Below are positions 22,452 through 32,802 of a stretch of 64,000 nt of DNA, piece after piece. Under the pieces are notes generated by a model. That model saw nothing but the letters and a program-made list of their open reading frames with translations. It was not told where the DNA came from and did not search any database. Within the stretch, counting starts at the first letter, position 1, and the number at the start of each line of letters is the position of its first letter. Source of the stretch: Meiothermus sp. CFH 77666 (GTDB taxonomy: Bacteria; Deinococcota; Deinococci; Deinococcales; Thermaceae); contig NZ_JAGDFV010000011.1 in NCBI RefSeq assembly GCF_017497985.1, positions 1-64,000 of the forward strand, read 5' to 3'. Made by a program: the position numbers and the translations under genes.

Positions 22452-23450
22452 TCAGCGCTGGGCACCGCTTGGCCCGCCCTCAGGGGTGCCACCGCCGCTG
22501 GCCTTGCTGATGGATTCGCGCATATCGGTGTCGGCCTCGATGTTCTTGAGCTGGTAGTAGTCCATTACTCCCATGCGTCCACTCCGGAGCGCCTCGGCCA
22601 GCGCCATCGGAACGGCGGCCTGGGCCTCGACCAGCTTGGCCCGCATGGCCTCGACCAGAGCCGCATTTTCCTGTTCTACCGCGACCGCCATGGCCCGACG
22701 CTCCTCGGCCTTGGCCTGGGCGATTTTCTTGTCGGCTTCGGCCTGGTCGGTGCGAAGCTGAGCCCCGATGTTTTTGCCCACGTCCACCTCGGCGATGTCT
22801 ACCGAAAGAATCTCAAAAGCGGTGCCGGCGTCCAGACCCTTGGCCAGCACGGTTTTGGAGATGCGGTCGGGCTGCTCGAGCACCTGCTTGTGGTCTTCCG
22901 ACTGGCCGATGGAGGCCACAATACCCTCGCCAACCCGGGCTACGATGGTTTCCTCCCCTGCACCCCCCACCAGGCGGTCAATGTTGGCCCGCACGGTGAT
23001 CCGGGCGGTAGCCAGGAGCTGGATACCGTCTTTGGCCATACCCGCCACCATGGGGCTGGTAATCACCTTGGGGTTGACCGAAAGCCGCACGGCATCCAGC
23101 ACGTCGCGGCCTGCCAGGTCAATGGCGGCGGCGCGGTCGAAGTTGAGCTTGATGCCGGCCTTGTCGGCGGCAATGAGGGCGTCTACTACCCGGTCTACGT
23201 TGCCACCGGCCAGGTACTGGGCCTCGAGCTTGGCAGTTTCCACCGGAATACCGGCCTTGAACGCCTTGATCATGGGGTTGACAATCTTGGCGGGTGGGAT
23301 GCGTCGGAAACGCATACCCACCAGCGCGGTGAGGGGTACGTTCACCCCCGAAAAGAGCGCCGTAATCCACAGCGGCACGGGAACCAGATAAAAGAACAGA
23401 AAAACAGCCAGTAACGCGATACCTGCGATGATCAAAGCTCCAAACTCCAT
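22452..23450 (-). CDS. floA: Flotillin-like protein FloA (SPFH)
   Basis: 332 residues: an N-terminal membrane hairpin (about 5-38), an SPFH/PHB domain, and a C-terminal Ala/Glu-rich coiled coil ([17 protein letters not shown] and onward). The sequence [21 protein letters not shown] and [22 protein letters not shown] are typical of the FloA/YqfA family that organises membrane microdomains. AGGAGG precedes ATG 23450. The NfeD gene is next upstream on the same strand, a well-known functional pair. Confidence 0.93.
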   Translation of the reverse strand: MEFGALIIAGIALLAVFLFFYLVPVPLWITALFSGVNVPLTALVGMRFRRIPPAKIVNPMIKAFKAGIPVETAKLEAQYLAGGNVDRVVDALIAADKAGIKLNFDRAAAIDLAGRDVLDAVRLSVNPKVITSPMVAGMAKDGIQLLATARITVRANIDRLVGGAGEETIVARVGEGIVASIGQSEDHKQVLEQPDRISKTVLAKGLDAGTAFEILSVDIAEVDVGKNIGAQLRTDQAEADKKIAQAKAEERRAMAVAVEQENAALVEAMRAKLVEAQAAVPMALAEALRSGRMGVMDYYQLKNIEADTDMRESISKASGGGTPEGGPSGAQR

Positions 23451-23481
23451 GTATTCCTCCTGATCGGGCTTATCCTGTCAA

Positions 23482-23511
23482 ACTTTACTAACCCAGGGTA
23501 CATTATCGCAA
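23482..23511 (-). promoter_or_regulatory. Candidate floA promoter
   Basis: Minus strand TTGCGA (23511-23506), 18 nt, TAAAGT (23487-23482), in the 136-nt gap between NfeD and floA. Suggests floA can be transcribed alone as well as with NfeD. Confidence 0.4.
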
Positions 23512-23586
23512 AGATGCCAGGTGGGGCCGTGCTACAGGGCATGATCCCACAAACCTCTCCCGGAACGCCTTTCAAACCCCATAGGG

Positions 23587-24861
23587 TCAGCTATCCACCT
23601 TGCGAACAACCACCCGGGGCCCCTCGACCTGAACGACCCGGATGGTTTGGCCGCGTTCAATGAACTCCCCTGAGGTCACCACATCCACACGGCGATCCCC
23701 GAACTGGGCGGTACCCGCAGGGCGCAGGTCGGTTAGGGCACTGCCGATGGCCCCCAGCAGCGACTCGAGTTCGTTTTTAGGGGGCGCTACTTCCTCCACG
23801 GCGCTGCTCAGCACAAAAGGCCGGGCGACCCGTCCACGGGGAAGGTAGCGAAAGATCAGGAACAACCCCACCGCCAGCCCGATGATGGCAAAGGAGCCCA
23901 CCTGCAAGGCCTCATCGCCAAAGGTGAAGTAGATCGAGGCGCCAATCAGCCCAAGCCCCACCAGACCGGGTATGCCAAAGCCGGGGGTTACGAAAAGCTC
24001 AAACACCACCAGCAACAGGCCCCCAAAGAGCAGGATGATGGTAAGCGCACTGGACAGACCCGCCAGATAACCGCCCAGGAAGAACAGGCCCAGCGCCGTC
24101 AGGCCAATGATGGCGGGGATAAAAGTGCCGGGGGTGAAGAACTCCAGAATGAGCCCCAATACCCCGACCGCGAGCAGAATGGCGGCGATGGTGGGGTCGG
24201 TAAGGAAGCGGGCCACCCGCACCTGAGGGCCGGGCTGCACTTCCTGGGTATCGGTGTTGAAACCGGCCTTCTCGAGGGCTGCTCGCAGGCTGGCTACCTC
24301 GGCGTCGGCCACCTTCAGCTCCACCGCTTTACGGGCCGAGAGGGTGAGGGGTTCGCCCTTGGTGGTAATGCCGCGTACCTCCACTTCGGGGTCTACCATG
24401 GCCTCGGCGATGTTGGCGGGGCGGTTGCGGGCCTCGGCCACCGCCCGGAACTTGCCCTTCAGGGCCGAGATTACCTTGCGGTCGGCAGCGGTGGCGTTGC
24501 CCACTACCGGGGTGACCGTGATGGGCAGGGCTGCGCCGATGTTAGATCCAGGCAGCATCATGATCTGCTGGGCTGCCAGGGAGATAAGGGCCCCTGCCGA
24601 GAAGGCATTCTCGATGACCGCCAGGGTGGGCACGGTGGAGGCCAGGATGCGGTCGGTGATGCGGATGGCGGCATCCACCCGCCCACCGGGGGTATTAACC
24701 CGGAAAACCACCCCGCTGGCCCCTTCGCGCTCGGCTTGCTCGAGGGATTGCTCTACGAAGGTAGCCAGCGGCCCGTCTATCGTTCCCTCAATAGGGATGA
24801 TATAGGTTTTGGCCTGCGCCAAAGAGGTAACCAACAGGAAGGCGAAAAGTAAGGTTCTCAC
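23587..24861 (-). CDS. NfeD family membrane protein with ClpP-like protease domain
   Basis: 424 residues from GTG 24861 (TAAGAT ends 7 nt upstream, so probably leaderless; TTG 24864 is the alternative). Signal-like hydrophobic N-terminus, then a ClpP-class serine protease domain with Ser in FSAGALISLAAQQI and Lys in RKVISALKGKF, four to five membrane segments (about 210-335), and a C-terminal OB-fold NfeD domain (FGDRRVDVVTSGEFIERGQTI). This is the long NfeD1b form, which works with flotillin-like proteins; floA follows. Confidence 0.92.
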   Translation of the reverse strand: MRTLLFAFLLVTSLAQAKTYIIPIEGTIDGPLATFVEQSLEQAEREGASGVVFRVNTPGGRVDAAIRITDRILASTVPTLAVIENAFSAGALISLAAQQIMMLPGSNIGAALPITVTPVVGNATAADRKVISALKGKFRAVAEARNRPANIAEAMVDPEVEVRGITTKGEPLTLSARKAVELKVADAEVASLRAALEKAGFNTDTQEVQPGPQVRVARFLTDPTIAAILLAVGVLGLILEFFTPGTFIPAIIGLTALGLFFLGGYLAGLSSALTIILLFGGLLLVVFELFVTPGFGIPGLVGLGLIGASIYFTFGDEALQVGSFAIIGLAVGLFLIFRYLPRGRVARPFVLSSAVEEVAPPKNELESLLGAIGSALTDLRPAGTAQFGDRRVDVVTSGEFIERGQTIRVVQVEGPRVVVRKVDS

Positions 24862-24958
24862 CAAGGTTATCTTAGCAAGCCAGGCCTGGGGGAGTGTAAT
24901 GTGAGGGGGGGTGGCCTGGCTACGAACACTGAGCCGTATCGAAAATGCTCCTTCGCTT

Positions 24959-24987
24959 TTGGCAAATGGCCTTGGGGAGCGTAGAAT
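24959..24987 (+). promoter_or_regulatory. aroE promoter, leaderless start
   Basis: TTGGCA (24959-24964), 17 nt, TAGAAT (24982-24987). The GTG start at 24994 begins 7 positions after the -10, so +1 and the start codon coincide. One of the clearest leaderless starts in the window; no Shine-Dalgarno is present. Confidence 0.8.
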
Positions 24988-24993
24988 CCAGTC

Positions 24994-25809
24994 GTGAAGC
25001 TCGGCTTAATAGGATTTCCAGTCGAACATTCCCTTTCACCCTACATGCAAGAAGCGGCCCTGAAAGCGGCAGGGCTGGAAGGTTCCTATCGGGTCCTCGA
25101 GACCCCACCCCCGGTTTTGCGGGCCCGCTTGCAAGAAATTCGGCGAGACTACAGCGGGGTCAATATCACCATTCCCCACAAAGAGAGCGTGCTGCCCTAC
25201 CTGGACGAGCTGAGTCCGGAAGCCAGCACCATTGGCGCGGTTAACACGATTGTGTGCGACCAGCATCGGCTGATCGGCTACAATACCGATGCTCCGGGGT
25301 TTATTTCCGGTCTGGACGAGGCGGGTATCTCCTACCGCCACAAAAAAGCCCTGATACTGGGGGCCGGGGGGGCTGCCAGAGCCATCGCCTATGCTCTCAA
25401 GGAAGAAGGGACCCATGTAGCCATCTACAACCGCACCCTCGAGCGGGCCCAGGCCCTGTGCGAAGCCCTGGGCCTGCACCTGGTCACGGAGCCCTTGCTG
25501 GAGGCGGCGATTCGTAGCTGTGACCTGCTCATCAACACCACCAGCGTGGGCTTGCAAGACCCCCAGAGTTCGCCCCTGCCGGAGGGCTTGTTGCCGCGTG
25601 AAGGGGCTGTGGTAGACATCATTTACAACCCACCCGTAACCCGCTTGATGCAGGAGGCGCAGAAAGCCGGCCTGCCTACCTTGGGGGGATTGCCGATGCT
25701 GGTCTGGCAGGGAGCGCTGGCCTTTGAACTCTGGACGGGAGTCAAACCAGACGTCCGAGTCATGTACGAAGCGGCTCGCGCTCGCCTGGGTGAAGCCCTA
25801 CAAACATGA
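24994..25809 (+). CDS. aroE: Shikimate dehydrogenase
   Basis: NADPH-dependent reduction of 3-dehydroshikimate in aromatic amino-acid synthesis. 271 residues from GTG 24994. Seen: EHSLSPYMQ (shikimate-binding Ser), NITIPHKESVLPYLDEL (catalytic Lys), GYNTDAPGF (catalytic Asp) and the NADP loop LILGAGGAARAIAYAL. It overlaps yigZ by 4 nt and is divergent from the NfeD gene. Confidence 0.96.
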   Translation: MKLGLIGFPVEHSLSPYMQEAALKAAGLEGSYRVLETPPPVLRARLQEIRRDYSGVNITIPHKESVLPYLDELSPEASTIGAVNTIVCDQHRLIGYNTDAPGFISGLDEAGISYRHKKALILGAGGAARAIAYALKEEGTHVAIYNRTLERAQALCEALGLHLVTEPLLEAAIRSCDLLINTTSVGLQDPQSSPLPEGLLPREGAVVDIIYNPPVTRLMQEAQKAGLPTLGGLPMLVWQGALAFELWTGVKPDVRVMYEAARARLGEALQT

Positions 25810-26417
25810 GCAGTCTGCATACAAGGCTTACCCTGGAGTGCCCGTGGAGCCATGAACTCGAGGTCAAGCACTCGCACTTTGTGGCATGGGCGGCCCCGGT
25901 CGCCAGCCCCGAAGAGGCCCTGGCGTATGTGCAGACCGTGCGAGACCCCCAAGCCACCCACAATTGCTGGGCCTACAGGGCGGGGCCGCAGTACCGCTTT
26001 TCCGACGACGGCGAACCCTCTGGAACGGCAGGCCGCCCCATCCTGAGCGCCATCGAGGGGCAGGGGCTGGATGGGGTCGTGGTGGTGGTGACCCGCTACT
26101 TTGGGGGCATCAAGCTGGGCGCTGGTGGATTGGTGCGGGCTTACGGGAGCGCGGCCTCGGAGTGTCTGCGGCAAGCCCCCAAGCGGGTCATGGTGCCCAG
26201 GGTGCGCTGTGCGCTGCAAGCCCCCTTCGAGTTCAGCAACACCCTGTTTCACCTGCTGGAAGGACTCCACCGTGAATCCGAGACCTACAACCAAGCCGGG
26301 CTGTCGGTGGTTTTCACGCTCGACGAGAACCAACTGCCCCTATTCCAGGAACAGGTGCGCGACCAGACTCGAGGCAGGGCGGTTCTGCGGGTGCTGGAGC
26401 GGCTCGAGGGTTATTGA
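25806..26417 (+). CDS. YigZ/IMPACT family protein
   Basis: 203 residues. IMPACT domain in the first ~115 residues (KHSHFVAWAAPVASPEEALAYV, then SDDGEPSGTAGRPIL and VVVVTRYFGGIKLGAGGLVRAYG), followed by a UPF0029-type C-terminal domain. The family regulates translation-related kinases in eukaryotes; the bacterial role is not settled. It overlaps aroE by 4 nt (ATGA). Confidence 0.92.
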   Translation: MSSLHTRLTLECPWSHELEVKHSHFVAWAAPVASPEEALAYVQTVRDPQATHNCWAYRAGPQYRFSDDGEPSGTAGRPILSAIEGQGLDGVVVVVTRYFGGIKLGAGGLVRAYGSAASECLRQAPKRVMVPRVRCALQAPFEFSNTLFHLLEGLHRESETYNQAGLSVVFTLDENQLPLFQEQVRDQTRGRAVLRVLERLEGY

Positions 26418-26468
26418 CTGTCTCTTGTGACCCTTAGCTTTGTTTGATCGTCGGCACCGCTTCTTGGA

Positions 26469-26580
26469 ATACCGAATCTGCTCAGAAGTGACCCAAAAGC
26501 GATATACAAGTCCCTCGGACGCGCCCCCTGGCGCGGCAAGGGAGGGGCGCGTTTTGCGCCGCTCACGCGCAGAGTTGGTA
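26469..26580 (+). repeat. MITE-like dispersed repeat, copy A
   Basis: About 112 bp, over 90% identical to copies at 37712-37823 (inverted) and 60769-60882. Ends are imperfect inverted repeats (ATACCnAATCTG / CAGAGTTGGTA). Inside, CGCGCCCC and GGGGCGCG can form an 8-bp stem. It lies between the convergent yigZ and RNase J genes; the rest of 26418-26638 shows no gene. No open frame is conserved among the copies. Confidence 0.85.
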
Positions 26581-26638
26581 GAACTCCTATGCCAAAAACT
26601 ACAATGCTTTCGGCTTTCAGCATTAGGCTAAAGGCCCG

Positions 26639-28369
26639 CTAGCCTTCAATCACGATGGGCAGAATAACCGGGTTACGCCCGGTGTTCTTGGCGATGAATT
26701 TCTTGACCGGGTAGTAGATGTCATCGCGGATTTCCTCGAGCCGCTTCTTCTCGCGCACCCCTTTGTACAGGGAGTCCAGGGCCATCTTGCGTACCTCGCC
26801 CAGCAAGCGCTCGCCCGCCTTCACGAAGCCCTTGGAAATCACCTCGACCAGCGGATCGCGACTCACCAGCGCGGTGATGATGACCACCCCTTCGGCGGCC
26901 ATGTGGTTGCGATCCTCCAGGATTTCATCGGTGATGTCGCCCACGCCCAGGCCGTCCACGTAGAGCTGGCCGTGGGGTACCTTACCGTCGAACTCGATGT
27001 TGTCGGTCGTGAGCTTGATCAGACGCCCGTTCTCGGGAATCAGGATTTTTTCGGGTGGCTGAGGGATGCTCTGGGCCAGCCATTTGAAGTTAATCTGGTG
27101 ACGGATTTCACCGTGCCAGGGTAGCAAGAACTTGGGCCGGGCCAGGTTGAGCACGGTTTTAAGTTCCTCGTGGCTGGCATGGCCCGAAGCATGCACGCGG
27201 TAACGGGGGGGGTAGAAAACATAGGCCCCCAGGGCATAGAGCTGGTTGATGACGGTGTTGACCGCCTCTTCGTTGCCGGGGATGGGGCTGCTGCTCAGGA
27301 TAACAGTATCGCCCTCCTGGATGGCCATTTTGGTATGGTTGCCAGCCGCCAGGCGGGCCAGTACGGCTTCAGGTTGGCCCTGCGAACCGGTGGTGATGAC
27401 CAGCACCTGCTCGTCGGGCAGATCCTTGATTTCGTCGAGGGTATAGAAGCGGTCTTTTTGCTGAAAGTAGCCCAGCTCGAGGGCAATCCGGGCGTATTTG
27501 AGCATCGAGCGCCCTTCCACCGCAATCTTGCGCCCATACTTCTCGCCAGCCGTAACCACCGACTGAATGCGGTGAATGTGCGAAGCAAAGGTGGTCACAA
27601 AGATGCGGCCCTTGGCGGCTCCAATAACCTTATCGAGTTCCTCGGCCACCTCGGATTCACTGGGGGTGATGCCGGGGCGCTCGCCGTTGGTGGAGTCGGC
27701 AATCAGGCATAATACGCCCTCATCACCGGCCTGGGCGATTTTTTCCAGATGAGAGGTCTTACCGTCAATGGGGCGCTCATCGAGCTTGAAATCGCCGGTA
27801 TGCACGATTTTGCCGATGGGGGTGTGGATTACCATGCCAAAGTTGTCCGGAATGGAGTGGGTCATGCGGAATAAATCGAGCTGGAAATAGCGCCCCATGG
27901 AGATGCGGTCATCCGGGGAGACCTCTTTGAAGTGGTACTCGCCGGGGTTGATGCCGAACTCCTCGAGCTTGCCCTTGACCAGCCCCAGGGTGAGCTTGGC
28001 TCCGTACACTGGCACCCGCGGTAACTGGGGGAATAGGTAGGGGAGGGCGCCAATGTGGTCTTCGTGGCCGTGGGTGAGCACCCAGCCCTTGATCAGGTTT
28101 TTGTTTTGAATCAGGTAGTCAATGCGCGGAATTACAATATCCACGCCCAACATGCGGGCGTCCGGAAAAGCCAGGCCCCCGTCAATGATGAACATCTCAT
28201 CTTCGTAGCGAATGGCGGTGATGTTCTTGCCTATCTCACCCGTGCCGCCTAAAAAAACAATTTCGACGGCGCCATTGGGTTTGCCCAGGATGACCGGCCC
28301 CCTGGGTTTGGGCCGTTCTTGCCGCCTGCGCGGCCCCCTGGGACGGCTAAAGGGTGGGTTGTTATTCAT
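26639..28369 (-). CDS. rnj: Ribonuclease J
   Basis: Metallo-beta-lactamase/beta-CASP RNase with endo- and 5'-3' exonuclease activity in mRNA decay. 576 residues from ATG 28369 (TTGGAG upstream). An N-terminal basic, Pro/Arg-rich tail (about 1-30) precedes the core; metal motif LTHGHEDHIGALPYL near residue 88; beta-CASP motifs later, including PWHGEIRHQ. Located downstream of rpsO and pnp, making an RNA-processing cluster. Confidence 0.95.
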   Translation of the reverse strand: MNNNPPFSRPRGPRRRQERPKPRGPVILGKPNGAVEIVFLGGTGEIGKNITAIRYEDEMFIIDGGLAFPDARMLGVDIVIPRIDYLIQNKNLIKGWVLTHGHEDHIGALPYLFPQLPRVPVYGAKLTLGLVKGKLEEFGINPGEYHFKEVSPDDRISMGRYFQLDLFRMTHSIPDNFGMVIHTPIGKIVHTGDFKLDERPIDGKTSHLEKIAQAGDEGVLCLIADSTNGERPGITPSESEVAEELDKVIGAAKGRIFVTTFASHIHRIQSVVTAGEKYGRKIAVEGRSMLKYARIALELGYFQQKDRFYTLDEIKDLPDEQVLVITTGSQGQPEAVLARLAAGNHTKMAIQEGDTVILSSSPIPGNEEAVNTVINQLYALGAYVFYPPRYRVHASGHASHEELKTVLNLARPKFLLPWHGEIRHQINFKWLAQSIPQPPEKILIPENGRLIKLTTDNIEFDGKVPHGQLYVDGLGVGDITDEILEDRNHMAAEGVVIITALVSRDPLVEVISKGFVKAGERLLGEVRKMALDSLYKGVREKKRLEEIRDDIYYPVKKFIAKNTGRNPVILPIVIEG

Positions 28370-28508
28370 GGTTACTCCAACAAACAAACACGACCGATTG
28401 ATGTGGGCTGCGGTGGTACGGCCTCAGACCGACTACGCGCCATAACGCAAGCTGTCAGTAAGACCAGCGGACGATGCAGGTTGCCCAACACCGGAAATAT
28501 CGGCGAGA

Positions 28509-30653
28509 CTAGCGCTTGACCGGCGGCTTGCGGGGAGCCACCAGGCCCTCGAGCTCCGGGCGAACCAGATCCACCCGGCCTTGCTCATCGATGCTGTTGA
28601 CCTTGACCTTGAGCTTATCGCCGAGCTTGAGCACGTCTTCGACCTTCCCGACCCGCCCCTGGGCGAGCTGGCTGATGTGCAATAGCCCGTCCTTGCCCGG
28701 CAGAATCTCGATGAAGGCGCCAAAGTTGGTGATGCGCGTGACGGTGCCCTCGTAAATTTCGCCCACTTTGGCCTCGGCAGTCTGTCCCAGGATGCGGGCT
28801 TTGGCCTCCTCGGCAGCGGCGGCGTTGGTGCTGTAGAGGCGGATGGTGCCGTCCTGCTCGATGTCAATCTCCACCCCGAGCTCCTCGAGGGCACGGATGT
28901 TCTTACCCCCCGGTCCAATGATGCCGCCAATCTTTTCAGGATTAATCTTCAAGGTCAGGATGCGCGGTACCTGGGGTTTCATCTCGGCGCGGTGGGTGGG
29001 CACGGCCTGCTCCATCAGGCTCAGGATGTGCAGCCGGGCCTCGCGGGCCTGATACAGCGCGGCCCGCATGATTTCGGGGGTGAGCCCTTTGATCTTGATG
29101 TCCATTTGCAGGGCGGTCACCCCGTCACGGGTGCCGGTTACCTTGAAGTCCATATCCCCCAGGGCATCCTCGAGGCCCAGAATATCGGTCAGCACCACCG
29201 CCTGGTCGCCCTCCTTGACCAGGCCCATGGCTACCCCGGCCACGTGCTTTTTGAGCGGTACGCCCGCATCCAGCAGGGCCAGACAGCCCGCACACACCGT
29301 AGCCATGCTGGAGGAGCCGTTGGACTCGAGCACATCCCCCACCACCCGGATGGTATAGGGAAACTCCTCCTGAGAGGGCAGCACGGCCCGAAGCCCCCGT
29401 TTGGCCAGGTTGCCGTGGCCCACCTCACGGCGGCTCACCCCGCGCAGGCGCTTGACCTCGCCGGTGGAGTAGGGTGGAAAGTTGTAGTGTACCAGAAAGG
29501 GGTCTTCGGTCTCGATGCCCAGGTCGTCTACGAGCTGGGCGTCCCGCCCGGTGCCCAGGGTGACCACGCCCAGCACCTGGGTCTCGCCCCGGCTAAAAAT
29601 GGCCGAGCCGTGAGGTTTGGGCAGCACATTGCTCTCGATCCAGATGGGCCGCACCTGCTGGGGGGTGCGTCCGTCGGCCCGCTTGTTTTCCTGCAACACC
29701 AGGCGGCGCAGCTCCTGCCTGACCACCTCGTCGAAAGCCTCTGCCACCAGCTTGCGCCGCTCCAGATCTACTGTGCCGTCTTCCTTGCTGGGCACAAACT
29801 CGTCCAGTAGAGCCTCGCTGAAGGCTTCCAGGGCTGCCGAGCGTTCACCCTTGGAGGCGGTTTGCAGGACGCTCGAGAGCCCTTTCTCCAGGGCCCGCTG
29901 GTAAAGGGCAGCCTGGGTTTCGGCATCGAGTTTGGCAGGGGGCACATGGGCAAACTTTTCCTTGCCCAGCTCGGCCCGCATCCGTTCCTGAAGCTCCAGG
30001 ATGGGCTGCATGGCCCGGTGGGCGAACTCGAGGGCCTGCACCAGCTGATCCTCTGAGACCTCTTTGGCTCCGGCCTCTACCATGATGATGGCATCCTTGG
30101 AGCCTGCCACTACCAGGTCAAGCTGGCTGTCCTCCTGGGCTATGGGGTTCAGAACCAGGCGGCCTTCCTGCAAGCCCACCCGTACCGAGGCAATCGGGCC
30201 TTCCCAGGGGATGTCCGAGAGCATCAGGGCTGCGCTGGCGGCAATGGGCCCCAGAATATCGGGGGTATTTTCCTGGTCAGCGGAGAGCACGGTTATGAGT
30301 ACCTGCACCTCATGCCGAAACCCCTTGGGGAAGAGGGGGCGGATGGGTCGGTCTGTAAGGCGGGCCGAGAGAATGGCCTTCTCGCCAGGCCGCCCCTCGC
30401 GTCGCATGAAGCTGCCGGGAATGCGCCCGACTGCATAGTGCCGCTCTTCGAACTCCACGGTTAGAGGCAAGAAGTCGGCTTGGATGGGGGCATCGGAGGC
30501 CTGGGCTGTGGCCATTACTACCGTCTCGCCATAGCTGACCCAGACCGAGCCGGACACATGCTTGGCATACTTCCCGGTCTCAATGGTCAGGGTGCGACCC
30601 CCCACGTCCACGCTGTAGCGCTTTCCTTGGGGTATTGGGTTTTCCTCGTTCAT
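28509..30653 (-). CDS. pnp: Polyribonucleotide nucleotidyltransferase (PNPase)
   Basis: Phosphorolytic 3'-5' exoribonuclease. 714 residues, full length: two RNase PH domains (second with [22 protein letters not shown]), KH domain with [19 protein letters not shown] near residue 565, and S1 domain ([26 protein letters not shown]) at the C-terminus with a short basic tail. The conserved rpsO-pnp order is kept, with a 285-nt gap. Confidence 0.97.
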   Translation of the reverse strand: MNEENPIPQGKRYSVDVGGRTLTIETGKYAKHVSGSVWVSYGETVVMATAQASDAPIQADFLPLTVEFEERHYAVGRIPGSFMRREGRPGEKAILSARLTDRPIRPLFPKGFRHEVQVLITVLSADQENTPDILGPIAASAALMLSDIPWEGPIASVRVGLQEGRLVLNPIAQEDSQLDLVVAGSKDAIIMVEAGAKEVSEDQLVQALEFAHRAMQPILELQERMRAELGKEKFAHVPPAKLDAETQAALYQRALEKGLSSVLQTASKGERSAALEAFSEALLDEFVPSKEDGTVDLERRKLVAEAFDEVVRQELRRLVLQENKRADGRTPQQVRPIWIESNVLPKPHGSAIFSRGETQVLGVVTLGTGRDAQLVDDLGIETEDPFLVHYNFPPYSTGEVKRLRGVSRREVGHGNLAKRGLRAVLPSQEEFPYTIRVVGDVLESNGSSSMATVCAGCLALLDAGVPLKKHVAGVAMGLVKEGDQAVVLTDILGLEDALGDMDFKVTGTRDGVTALQMDIKIKGLTPEIMRAALYQAREARLHILSLMEQAVPTHRAEMKPQVPRILTLKINPEKIGGIIGPGGKNIRALEELGVEIDIEQDGTIRLYSTNAAAAEEAKARILGQTAEAKVGEIYEGTVTRITNFGAFIEILPGKDGLLHISQLAQGRVGKVEDVLKLGDKLKVKVNSIDEQGRVDLVRPELEGLVAPRKPPVKR

Positions 30654-30745
30654 ATTAGCTCCTGATGGCCCAGTTATAGCGCTGGGTACGCTTTAGGGCT
30701 GGGAAAAATCGCAGCACTCCCACCGCAACCTTACAGGGGGGCGGA

Positions 30746-30765
30746 GTGAGGCGCGAAGCGCTCAC
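30746..30765 (-). promoter_or_regulatory. Hairpin in the pnp 5' leader
   Basis: GTGAG-n-CGC/GCGCTCAC forms an 8-bp hairpin with one bulge about 100 nt before the pnp start. In other bacteria the pnp leader holds a processing hairpin for autoregulation; that role here is only a suggestion. Confidence 0.3.
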
Positions 30766-30938
30766 TGTGGGTGTAAAAGAGGCAGACTGTGGGTCGAGAC
30801 ATACTGGGGATGATGCGCCTCACAATGGCAAAGGGTCTAGCCTCAAGTTATCAGCGGAGCCAACCCCGGCCCCGCCTACCGAGTCAAATATATTGTACAC
30901 GATAGAGAATATCCGGGGTTGCCCCCGGAAACGTTTCG

Positions 30939-31208
30939 TTATTTGCGCAGCCCAAGCTTTTCAATCAAAGCCTTGTAGCGGGCCTTGTCCTTTTTTTCCA
31001 GATAGCTCAGCAATCGCTTGCGCTGCCCAACCAGGCCCAGCAGACCGCGCTTGGCTGCAACGTCTTTGTTGTTAACGTTCAGATGGGAAGAAAGGCGGTT
31101 GATGCGCTCGGTTAGAAGGGCTACTTGCACCTCGGTGGAGCCGGTGTCACCGGCTTTATGGGCGTGCTTCTCGATTACGCTGGCTTTTTCTTCTTTGGTA
31201 AAGGGCAT
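30939..31208 (-). CDS. rpsO: Ribosomal protein S15
   Basis: 89 residues, standard length, starting MPFTKEEKASVIEKHAHKAG at ATG 31208 (AAGGAG upstream); the longer open frame to 31310 is not needed. The rRNA-binding region DTGSTEVQVALLTERI and LGLVGQRKRLLSYL are conserved. Just downstream (about 30917-30932 on the minus strand) CCGGGG/CCCCGG gives a weak hairpin that might limit readthrough to pnp. Confidence 0.97.
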   Translation of the reverse strand: MPFTKEEKASVIEKHAHKAGDTGSTEVQVALLTERINRLSSHLNVNNKDVAAKRGLLGLVGQRKRLLSYLEKKDKARYKALIEKLGLRK

Positions 31209-31275
31209 TTGGTTCTCCTTGTCGGGTGAGCCGCAGTACGCTGACCGGGGCTTCCTCATGGCCGTACGAGGCCAA

Positions 31276-32433
31276 CTAAGGAGTATAGCTACGCTTCTGC
31301 GTGGGGTCAAGCGAAAGCAGGAATAGCGCCATTAAGGCCAAAGCTGCCCCCGTAAAAAAAGCTGTGCTGGCGCCAAAATGCTGCCACAAAAAGCCAAAAA
31401 GTGCGCTGGCCGGAAACAGGAGCAGCCCAACCAGTGTGTGGTACAGCCCAATGGCACTGGCTTTTTCGGTAGCCGGGATGATTTGTGCCAGATAAGCCCG
31501 GCTGCTGCCCTCGAAAGCAGCACTGTAAAGCGCATACAGCAAAAACAAGACAATTCCCTGCCAGGCCGCAGCGCTGAGTCCGAACCCCAGGTAAACCATT
31601 GCGTAGGTGGCAAATCCCAAGAGCACCAGACGCCGCGCGCCTACCCGGTCTGCCAAAGATCCCAGTGGATAAGACATCAGGGCATAGAGCAGGTTATAGC
31701 CTGTGTAGACTAGCGTGGCCTGTGCAGCTCCCAACCCCAGGTCAGTCAGGCGCAGAATCAAAAAAGCGTTTGAAGACAACCCCAGCGTAGCAACCCCCGT
31801 TACCAGCAAGAACCAGCGGTATTGAGACGAAAATGCCGATATGCGAAGGGGAGGCAGAGGTTTGGCCAGGCCGCGCTTTTCCCGCAAAAAGAGGAGGATG
31901 ATCAGGGTAGCCAGGATTGCAGGAATAGCCGAGACCCAGAACACCCCGCGAAAGTCCAGCAAGGGCAAAAGCAAGAAGGCCAGGAGCGGCCCAAGGGTAG
32001 CTCCCAGGCTATCCATAGCCCGGTGGAGCCCGTAGGCCCGTCCGTAGCTGTCCTGGTGGGCTACCTCTGCAATAAGGGCGTCCCTGGGTGCAGTACGAAG
32101 CCCCTTGCCAACCCGATCCAGAAACCGGTAAGCCAAAACCTGCCAGGGGGCTACCGCCAGAGCCAGCACGGGTCTGAGCAAAGCCGGAAAGCCATATCCT
32201 AGCAAAATTAGTGGCTTTCGGGCCGCCATACGATCTGAGATACGCCCCCCGATCACTTTGAACAGACTGGCCGTGGCTTCTGCAATGCCCTCTACCAGGC
32301 CCACCACCGTCGTTGAAGCCCCCAGTACCCCGGTCAGGAATAGCGGCAGGAGCGGATAAACCATCTCCGAGGCAATGTCAGTAAAGAGGCTGACCGCACC
32401 CAGAATGTAAACTTCACGGGGTAACTTCTTCAT
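31276..32433 (-). CDS. MFS transporter
   Basis: 385 residues from ATG 32433 with about 12 hydrophobic segments. The loop between helices 2 and 3 reads GGRISDRMAARKP, the MFS motif A variant. TAGATT ends 7 nt before the ATG (32446-32441), compatible with a leaderless transcript. A longer frame to 32586 adds residues without family character. Resembles the multidrug/metabolite efflux MFS group found in many thermophiles; substrate unknown. Confidence 0.85.
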   Translation of the reverse strand: MKKLPREVYILGAVSLFTDIASEMVYPLLPLFLTGVLGASTTVVGLVEGIAEATASLFKVIGGRISDRMAARKPLILLGYGFPALLRPVLALAVAPWQVLAYRFLDRVGKGLRTAPRDALIAEVAHQDSYGRAYGLHRAMDSLGATLGPLLAFLLLPLLDFRGVFWVSAIPAILATLIILLFLREKRGLAKPLPPLRISAFSSQYRWFLLVTGVATLGLSSNAFLILRLTDLGLGAAQATLVYTGYNLLYALMSYPLGSLADRVGARRLVLLGFATYAMVYLGFGLSAAAWQGIVLFLLYALYSAAFEGSSRAYLAQIIPATEKASAIGLYHTLVGLLLFPASALFGFLWQHFGASTAFFTGAALALMALFLLSLDPTQKRSYTP

Positions 32434-32684
32434 GGCGTTCAATCTACTGCCTGATAGAGCGTTCTTCACATTCGAGCCATCTGAATTCGGGAAAATTGTG
32501 CCCGAGACAGAACAGTGGCCGCCAGAATGAGCGGCCACCACTGCGATGAAGACGATTTGCACCAAAAAGGCAGCTCGCAAAAACAACGGGTTGGCTTGTC
32601 ACCGCTCGGCGTTGAACGAACTAAATACATCGTCGTAGAGATGTCCGTACACCTCCGGGTTTCCGGGAGGGATTGACATAGAGC

Positions 32685-32802
32685 CCCCTCCCTACCACGT
32701 AGGGAGGGTGGGGGAGGGTATTGGGTGAGGCCCCCAACCACCAGGTTACGCAAAGTCGCTGCTCAGCAACCCCACCTAACCTCCCCCACACGGTAGGGGA
32801 GG
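32685..32802. repeat. Inverted-repeat (MITE-like) element with strong hairpins
   Basis: A perfect 10-bp hairpin CCCTCCCTAC/GTAGGGAGGG (32686-32708) at one end and CCTCCCC/GGGGAGG (32780-32802) at the other. The two ends are also inverted copies of each other over ~30 nt (CCTCCC-TACC...GGGGGAGG), so the whole ~118 bp could fold as one long structure. No coding content. Confidence 0.6.

Noticed and set aside
26411-26623. Minus-strand ORF inside MITE copy A
   Set aside because: Not conserved in frame in the other copies; no ribosome site.
32466-32753. Minus-strand ORF of 95 codons upstream of the MFS gene
   Set aside because: Overlaps the inverted-repeat element and has no family character; the MFS start at 32433 is well supported.
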